Assembly (NCBI GenBank): GCA_040775095.1
Contig: JAXGTD010000077.1
Location: 1-20,183, forward strand
DNA from: JAXGTD01 sp040775095
GTDB taxonomy: Bacteria; Pseudomonadota; Gammaproteobacteria; Chromatiales; Chromatiaceae
DNA: 20,183 nucleotides
Reading direction: 5' to 3'
The translations under genes and the position numbers were made by a program. This document shows positions 15,773 to 20,183 of the stretch, piece by piece. The notes under the pieces were generated by a model, which was not told the DNA's origin, ran no database searches, and was given only the letters and a program-made list of their open reading frames with translations. Each line of letters starts with the position of its first letter. The first letter of the stretch is position 1.

Positions 15773-16348
15773 CTAGCGCAGCAACAATACCAGCACGATC
15801 AGCAGGATCATCAGCCAGCCCATCAGATCGACGTAGCCACGTAACCTGCGCTCCATGCGTTCCCCACCCCATGCCATCAGCGCCGCGACGAGAAAGAAGC
15901 GCGTGCCACGTCCGATGGCCGAGGCGAGCACGAACGGCACCAACGCCATCGCCAACACCCCCGCGGTGATCGTAAAAATCTTATACGGAATCGGTGAAAA
16001 GCCCGCCAGGAATACCGCCCAGACACCCCATTCGTCGAACCATTGCCTGGCGCGGACGAAGGCCTCGTGATAGCGCCCGCCCTCGCCCACCAGGGGTTGA
16101 ATCAGATCAAACGCGAAAGTGCCGATCAGGTAGCCGAACAGGCCGCCGGCGACCGACGCCAGCGTCGTCAACAGGGCAAAGCGCCACGCCTTGGAGGGCT
16201 GCGCCATGCTCATCGGCGCCAGCATCACGTCCGGCGGAATCGGGAAAAACGACGACTCCGCAAAGCTCAGGCCACCCAGATACCAGGGTGCATAGCGATG
16301 GCGCGACCAGGACATCACCCGATCATAGAGGACGGAAAACAGTCGCAT
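15773..16348 (-). CDS. yqaA: YqaA family membrane protein (DedA/SNARE-associated superfamily)
   Basis: The product is a 191-residue inner-membrane protein. The N-terminal signature GGLSFAESSFFPIPPDVMLA (Glu31 to Asp40) is the re-entrant loop motif of the DedA/VTT superfamily. It is followed by about four more hydrophobic segments, including LLTTLASVAGGLFGYLIG, the phrase GFSPIPYKIFTITAG, and a hydrophobic C-terminus. The start ATG overlaps the pcm stop by one base, and nlpD follows after 22 bases. Genes of this family commonly sit between pcm and nlpD in gammaproteobacteria. DedA-type proteins act in lipid-carrier recycling and membrane homeostasis; the substrate of YqaA is not known. Confidence 0.9.
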   Translation of the reverse strand: MRLFSVLYDRVMSWSRHRYAPWYLGGLSFAESSFFPIPPDVMLAPMSMAQPSKAWRFALLTTLASVAGGLFGYLIGTFAFDLIQPLVGEGGRYHEAFVRARQWFDEWGVWAVFLAGFSPIPYKIFTITAGVLAMALVPFVLASAIGRGTRFFLVAALMAWGGERMERRLRGYVDLMGWLMILLIVLVLLLR

Positions 16349-16992
16349 CAGGCGATTCCTCCCAACAGGGGTACGAAGGTCACGGGTTGCAGGACCTCGT
16401 GGCTAAATCCCGCGGCGGTTCGCGTCACGCGCACGAGCATCTGCTCGCTCCCACGCTCTGAGCCGGTGCCGATCGGCAGCACCATGCGGCCCCGCGGCGC
16501 GAGTTGCTCGGCGAGCAGGCGGGGCACCCCGTCCGCCGCGGCGGTCACCAACACGCCGTCGAACGGCGCGTACTCCGGCCATCCCTGCCCCCCATCGCCA
16601 TAGCGCAAACGCACGTTGCGAAGCTGTAGCCGTTTGAGCCGCTCCGCCGCGCTGCCGCACAGCGAGGCGATACGCTCGATGCTGTAGACGCGCCGTACGA
16701 GTAACGCCAGCACCGCGGTCTGAAACCCCGAGCCGGTGCCGACCTCCAGCACCGTGCCACAGGGACCGGATTCCAGCAGCGCCTCGGTCATCCGCGCCAC
16801 CATGTAGGGCTGCGAGATCGTCTGCCCATGACCAATGGGCAGCGCCGAGTCCTCGTAGGCGCGGCTGGCCAGGGCCTCGTCGACGAACAGGTGACGAGGC
16901 AGCTGGCGCAGCACGTCGAGGACCCGCTGATTGGAGATCCCCGCGTCGCGCAGCCGCGCGATGAGCCGTTCGCGGGTGCGCAGCGACGTCAT
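16348..16992 (-). CDS. pcm: Protein-L-isoaspartate O-methyltransferase Pcm
   Basis: Pcm uses S-adenosylmethionine to methylate isoaspartyl residues and start repair of aged proteins. The product is 214 residues from ATG 16992, chosen because the resulting N-terminus MTSLRTRERLI matches the family; an in-frame ATG at 17043 would overlap surE and add 17 atypical residues. Motifs: HLFVDEALASRAYEDSALPI, GHGQTISQPYMVARM (substrate site), VLEVGTGSGFQTAVLA (SAM-binding motif I), FDGVLVTAAADGVP, and the C-terminal FVPLLGG. Size and motifs are complete. It lies between surE and yqaA in a packed operon. Confidence 0.95.
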   Translation of the reverse strand: MTSLRTRERLIARLRDAGISNQRVLDVLRQLPRHLFVDEALASRAYEDSALPIGHGQTISQPYMVARMTEALLESGPCGTVLEVGTGSGFQTAVLALLVRRVYSIERIASLCGSAAERLKRLQLRNVRLRYGDGGQGWPEYAPFDGVLVTAAADGVPRLLAEQLAPRGRMVLPIGTGSERGSEQMLVRVTRTAAGFSHEVLQPVTFVPLLGGIA

Positions 16993-17021
16993 GCCGCTTC
17001 CGAGGAGGGTGCTGCTGTCAG

Positions 17022-17771
17022 TCAATGCAAGCCGTCCAACCATCGTCCCAGGGAGGCCAGGGCAGCATGCCGAGTGAGGTCGATCTGTAACGGGGTAATC
17101 GACACATACCCCTCCCGCAGGGCGTGAAAATCCGTCCCCTCGCCCGCGTCCTGCTCCGGGCCCGCCGGGCCGACCCAGTACATGGGACGACCACGGGGAT
17201 CGGTCACGCGGGTCACGGACTCCGCCTTGTGCCGATGCCCCAGCCGTGTCGCGACAGTCCCGCGGATCTGTTCCGGGGGCAGATCCGGTACGTTCACGTT
17301 CAGGATGGTGCTCGGCCCCATCCGCGCATCACCCAGATTGCTGATCAGCCGGCTGGTGATCCCGGCCGCGCTCGCCAGATGACGCGGACGGGCGGAATCG
17401 ATCGAGACGGCGATCGCCGGCAGTCCAAGAAAGCGGCCCTCGGTGGCCGCCGCGACGGTGCCCGAGTAGATCACATCGTCGCCCAGGTTCGGTCCGTGGT
17501 TGATGCCCGCGACGACGAGGTCTGGCTCGCGGTCGAGCAGGCCGGTAATGGCCAGATGCACACAGTCCGTCGGCGTTCCGTTGACGCGAATGAAACCATT
17601 GTCGAGGCGTTCGGCGCGAATCGGGACATCCAGCGTCAACGAATTGCTCGCGCCGCTGCGGTCGCGATCCGGCGCGACCACGGTCACCTCGCCGAGCCGG
17701 GACAGCACGTCATACAACACATGCAGACCCGGCGATCGGTAGCCGTCGTCGTTGCTGAGCAGGATGTTCAT
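17022..17771 (-). CDS. surE: 5'/3'-nucleotidase SurE
   Basis: SurE is a metal-dependent nucleoside-monophosphate phosphatase linked to stationary-phase survival. The product is 249 residues from ATG 17771; a GTG three codons upstream (17780) is a possible start, but GGAAG is too close to it and suits the ATG better. Metal ligands are all present: Asp8-Asp9 in NDDGYRSPG, Ser39 in RSGASNSLT, and Asn91 in GINHGPNLGDDV. The motif NGTPTDCVHLA follows at about 64-74 and SGTVAAATEG just after. It is the first gene of surE-pcm-yqaA-nlpD-rpoS and is divergent from the Smr gene. Confidence 0.95.
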   Translation of the reverse strand: MNILLSNDDGYRSPGLHVLYDVLSRLGEVTVVAPDRDRSGASNSLTLDVPIRAERLDNGFIRVNGTPTDCVHLAITGLLDREPDLVVAGINHGPNLGDDVIYSGTVAAATEGRFLGLPAIAVSIDSARPRHLASAAGITSRLISNLGDARMGPSTILNVNVPDLPPEQIRGTVATRLGHRHKAESVTRVTDPRGRPMYWVGPAGPEQDAGEGTDFHALREGYVSITPLQIDLTRHAALASLGRWLDGLH

Positions 17772-17830
17772 GGGGTGCACATCTTCCGGCAGGCTGGTGA
17801 GCGCAGAAACGGGGACTCACCGGGCCCACA

Positions 17831-17836
17831 ATCATA
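17831..17836 (-). promoter_or_regulatory. Possible -10 element for surE
   Basis: On the minus strand the hexamer is TATGAT (five of six to TATAAT), about 60 bases upstream of the surE ATG. I see no good -35 element, so the call is weak. It lies back to back with the Smr promoter. Confidence 0.3.
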
Positions 17837-17885
17837 CCGTAACCAGCAGCGGCCCACATCCGCCGCCAGGTGGCGTCGAGGCGGT

Positions 17886-17894
17886 TGTTATACT
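17886..17894 (+). promoter_or_regulatory. Extended -10 promoter for the Smr gene
   Basis: TGTTATACT combines a TG extension with a five-of-six -10 hexamer TATACT. Transcription would start near 17901, leaving a leader of about 29 bases before the ATG at 17930. No -35 element is needed for this promoter class and none is clear. Confidence 0.5.
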
Positions 17895-17929
17895 TTCGAT
17901 GCGTCGTGCGCCAGTAAACCAGAAAACCG

Positions 17930-18487
17930 ATGAAAAAACGACTACAGGATGCTGATTCTGAGCTATTTAAGGCTGAAGTGGAAGACGCCGAACCACTGCG
18001 GCACGAGCTGGTGGAACCCTTTCGCAGGCGCCCTCCTCCGATCCCCAGACCGAGCCTGGCGGAGTCCGACGAGACAACGCCGGCGACCCTGTCGGAATCG
18101 GAGGTGGAGACCCACGACTATCTGCTCTTCGCCCGCCCTGGGGTGCAGAAGCGCGTGTTGTACGACCTCCAGCGCGGTCGCATCGACATCGGGCTCGAGT
18201 TGGACCTGCATGGCATGTCCGCCGAGTATGCCCGCGCGATACTACGGGAATTTCTCGCCGACTGCGCCGCACGTCGGGTGCGCTGCGCCCGCATCATTCA
18301 TGGTAAGGGATTCGGCTCGGCCGCACGCCAGCCGGTGCTCAAGAGCCGGGTCAATTATTGGCTGCGGCTGCGCGCCGACGTACTCGCGTTCTGTTCGGCG
18401 ACCCGCCGCGATGGTGGTACCGGCGCGGTCTATGTGCTCTTGCGCAACCCCGACAAGGATCGCCCACGCCGGTTCGACCGCCGATAG
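17930..18487 (+). CDS. Smr-domain protein (SmrA/YdaL-like endonuclease family)
   Basis: The product is 185 residues. The N-terminal half (1-85) is charged and Pro-rich with the conserved linker GVQKRVLYDLQRGRI. The C-terminal Smr (MutS2 C-terminal-like) domain spans about 88-175: LDLHGM at 91-96, FLADCAARRVRCARIIHGKG with HGKG at 124-127, PVLKSRVNYWLR, and GGTGAVYVLLR at 162-172. LDLHG and HGKG are the catalytic/nucleic-acid-binding motifs of the nicking nuclease domain. Stand-alone Smr proteins of this size are widespread in proteobacteria; the cellular role is not firmly known, and I cannot pick one paralogue name. ATG 17930 has only a weak ribosome-binding site. The gene is divergent from surE and convergent with the HtrA gene. 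Confidence 0.9.
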   Translation: MKKRLQDADSELFKAEVEDAEPLRHELVEPFRRRPPPIPRPSLAESDETTPATLSESEVETHDYLLFARPGVQKRVLYDLQRGRIDIGLELDLHGMSAEYARAILREFLADCAARRVRCARIIHGKGFGSAARQPVLKSRVNYWLRLRADVLAFCSATRRDGGTGAVYVLLRNPDKDRPRRFDRR

Positions 18488-18559
18488 CCCCGGGAAGTGC
18501 GGATCCGGTGCTACTGGTGGTCGGAGAGCCGGCTCGGTCCACGGCAGATGCAACCGGGG

Positions 18560-19687
18560 TCAATCGAGGCCGGGTGGTTGACCACCGAGAGTGACCGCAA
18601 CCACCTCGACGGCACCGTTGCGAAAGATCCCGAGCATCACCTCATCGCCGATCTCGTAGTGATCCAGCAGGTCGATGAGGTCCGACATGCGGGCGACCGT
18701 CTCGCCGTCGACGCTCTGGATCACGTCACCGGGGATGACCTCCCCCGCCGCGTTCAGCCGCGTCGGCACGAGCCCGGCCCGTGCCCCGGGGGACTGGGGT
18801 TCCACCCGCAGGATCAATACGCCCGCGATTCCCAGCCTGGTCAGCACGATGCGGCTCGCCTCGTCATCGGCGACAATGCCGATACGCGGGCGCACGTACC
18901 GACCCAGTGCAACCAGTTGCGGGACGACCCGGTTGACGATATCGACGGGGACCGCGAAACCAATCCCCGAGAAACCGCCGGTCGAGCTGTAGATCGCGGT
19001 ATTCACACCGATCAACCGCCCGGCACTGTCGATCAGTGGCCCGCCGGAATTGCCCGGATTGATCGCCGCGTCGGTCTGAATCAGCCGGCGGATCTCCATG
19101 CCGTCCTCAGAGTAGATAGTCCGGTCGAGGGCCGAGACGATCCCCGTGGTGAGGCTGGAGTCCAGCCCGAACGGGTTGCCGATCGCAAACACCTTTTGCC
19201 CGACACGCAGATCCGCGCTCGTCCCGATGGGCAGCGGCCGCGGCCGCGAGATGGGAACGTCGATGCGCAGCACCGCGAGGTCGTGCGCGGGACTGGCACC
19301 GATCAATTCGGCGCGGAAGCGGCGCTGATCGGCCAGGCGCACGCGCGCGGAGGTGGCCTTATCGACAACATGGAAGTTGGTGACGATGTGCCCGAGCTCG
19401 TCCCAGACGAAGCCCGATCCGGTGCCGCGGCGCACCTCGTGCGGGTTGCGCGTCCAGGGGCTGTTGTCCGGCTCCGTGGTGGTGATCGAGACCACCGAGG
19501 GGCTGACCGCCTCGAAAATCTCGACGGTTGCCGCCTCGTCTCGCGCCAGATCGCCGCGGGCCGTGACGGCCCGCGGCTCCGCGCTGAGCGTGATCAGCCA
19601 GTGCTCGAGCCAGGGGCGCCCGGCGAGCAGCAGCAACAACAGGACTGCAGTCGGGAACAGCCAGCGAGATAACGGGATTCCATGCAT
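18560..19687 (-). CDS. DegS/HtrA-type membrane-anchored serine protease with one PDZ domain
   Basis: The product is 375 residues. An N-terminal hydrophobic helix (about 9-23) is not followed by a clear cleavage site, so it is probably a membrane anchor facing the periplasm. The trypsin-like domain carries the full triad: His106 in NFHVVD, Asp136 in AHDLAVLRID, Ser214 in GNSGGPL. A single PDZ domain follows (about 265-365: GVLILRVEPQSPGARAGL, then GDVIQSVDGE). One anchor plus one PDZ is the DegS/AlgW layout, which senses misfolded porins and starts RseA/MucA cleavage. No sigma-E genes are nearby, and the gene is single, so DegS, AlgW or a general HtrA role cannot be told apart. It faces the Smr gene across a 72-base gap. 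No clear Shine-Dalgarno precedes the ATG. Confidence 0.9.
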   Translation of the reverse strand: MHGIPLSRWLFPTAVLLLLLLAGRPWLEHWLITLSAEPRAVTARGDLARDEAATVEIFEAVSPSVVSITTTEPDNSPWTRNPHEVRRGTGSGFVWDELGHIVTNFHVVDKATSARVRLADQRRFRAELIGASPAHDLAVLRIDVPISRPRPLPIGTSADLRVGQKVFAIGNPFGLDSSLTTGIVSALDRTIYSEDGMEIRRLIQTDAAINPGNSGGPLIDSAGRLIGVNTAIYSSTGGFSGIGFAVPVDIVNRVVPQLVALGRYVRPRIGIVADDEASRIVLTRLGIAGVLILRVEPQSPGARAGLVPTRLNAAGEVIPGDVIQSVDGETVARMSDLIDLLDHYEIGDEVMLGIFRNGAVEVVAVTLGGQPPGLD

Positions 19688-19719
19688 GGCGTAAGCGGTG
19701 CGCGGCGCGGCGACGCGTC

Positions 19720-19725
19720 AGTATA
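19720..19725 (-). promoter_or_regulatory. Possible -10 element for the HtrA-type protease gene
   Basis: TATACT on the minus strand lies about 33 bases upstream of the ATG, but the local sequence AGTATACT is palindromic, so it could equally serve the plus strand. No good -35 is visible. Confidence 0.3.
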
Positions 19726-19870
19726 CTGCGCCCGCACCCATGAGCGCGCGACCGCGGGAAATCCACCCGGCCCGCCCCCAGATAGCTACGCAGCGATGGC
19801 GGGCCTCCCCGCCATTTCCAATCGTCACAACAGACGCCGTGCGTCACCAACGCCGTAGGAGCTGAATCCA

Positions 19871-20062
19871 ATGACCAAGAACGTGGGTAAAATCGACCGA
19901 AATATTCGCCTCGCCGCGGGTGCGGTGCTGATCGTGCTGGGCATCCTGTCCCAACAGGTGCTCGTGACGCTGATCGGCGCGGTCCTGGTGGCCACGGGTG
20001 CGATCAGAATCTGCCCCGCGTATAGCCTGTTTAAGATCAGCACCGCGAAAGACGGCCGGTAA
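19871..20062 (+). CDS. DUF2892 small membrane protein
   Basis: The product is 63 residues. A basic N-terminus with MTKNVGKIDRNIRLAAG leads into two hydrophobic segments (about 14-29 and 30-46), then the family-typical ending ATGAIRICPAYSLFKIST. This is the DUF2892 domain, found alone or fused to rhodanese in YgaP-like proteins; no function is established for the stand-alone form. The ATG at 19871 has TAGGAG eight bases upstream, a clear ribosome-binding site. The gene is divergent from the HtrA gene with a 183-base gap. Confidence 0.88.
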   Translation: MTKNVGKIDRNIRLAAGAVLIVLGILSQQVLVTLIGAVLVATGAIRICPAYSLFKISTAKDGR

Positions 20063-20078
20063 CAACCGCAACCGAGCT

Positions 20079-20104
20079 GACTGGCCCCGTCGCGGCGGCC
20101 AGTC
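20079..20104 (+). terminator. Hairpin after the DUF2892 gene
   Basis: GACTGGCC and GGCCAGTC form a perfect 8-bp stem with a 10-base GC-rich loop, 16 bases after the stop codon. No T-tract follows, so it may be a terminator aided by Rho or only an mRNA-stabilising end. The remainder to 20183 is GC-rich with no recognisable gene. Confidence 0.4.
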
Positions 20105-20183
20105 GCCCCGGCCGCGGCGGCCGTTGCCCGCCCCCTGCCCGCCGTGCGGGCCCGCCCCTCCGGGTGGATGGTCGGGTACGCAC

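Noticed and set aside
18497..19672. 391-codon plus-strand frame opposite the HtrA-type gene
   Set aside because: The minus strand encodes a full serine protease with catalytic triad and PDZ; the plus frame is a shadow.
19854..19861. GTAGGAGC before the DUF2892 gene as another REP copy
   Set aside because: Only the first eight bases match and no palindrome follows; it is simply the ribosome-binding site.
1..20183. CRISPR arrays, tRNA or rRNA genes, insertion-sequence transposases
   Set aside because: No regularly spaced repeats, cloverleaf-like sequences or transposase motifs were noticed in reading both strands.

Overview
The window reads as a chromosomal segment from a high-GC gammaproteobacterium. 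The order surE-pcm-yqaA-nlpD-rpoS is a gammaproteobacterial hallmark, and the cbb3 oxidase cluster shows an aerobic or microaerobic respiratory chain. Family-level placement (for example a Chromatiales/Ectothiorhodospiraceae-like lineage) is only a guess from overall flavour.

Layout. (1) 1-3615, plus strand: the 3' end of a BREX type 3 phage-defence operon. It holds the C-terminal part of the helicase BrxHII (cut by the window edge), the alkaline-phosphatase-like protein PglZ, and a BrxA/DUF1819-like protein. The genes are joined by overlapping stop/start codons. A pair of inverted REP-type palindromes (343-412) lies inside the brxHII reading frame without breaking it. (2) 3728-4285, minus strand: an open Sel1-like frame with no usable start codon, directly after the ccoS stop codon and in the same frame. 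(3) 4286-9495, minus strand: ccoG-ccoH-ccoI-ccoS, the assembly and copper-delivery genes of cbb3 oxidase. (4) 9653-13351, minus strand: the structural operon ccoN-ccoO-ccoQ-ccoP, then a 45-residue single-pass membrane protein and a rho-independent terminator. A near-consensus FNR/ANR box sits upstream of ccoN. (5) 13352-13920: a 569-bp gap without a convincing gene. (6) 13921-17771, minus strand: surE, pcm, yqaA, nlpD and rpoS, a tightly packed stress and envelope operon. (7) 17930-18487, plus: a Smr-domain protein divergent from surE. (8) 18560-19687, minus: a membrane-anchored DegS/HtrA-type protease. (9) 19871-20062, plus: a small DUF2892 membrane protein followed by a hairpin.

How the genes work together. 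CcoN/O/P form the high-affinity haem-copper oxidase. CcoI exports copper for the CcoN active site, and CcoG, CcoH and CcoS support maturation. Anaerobic control through an FNR-type regulator is likely. SurE, Pcm, NlpD and RpoS link stationary-phase survival, repair of damaged proteins and cell separation.

The observations most worth checking are the REP pair inside a defence helicase gene, the small membrane ORF at the end of the ccoNOQP operon, and the start-less Sel1 frame behind the ccoS amber codon. I found no convincing wholly new system. The defence locus matches BREX type 3, but only its distal genes are visible.
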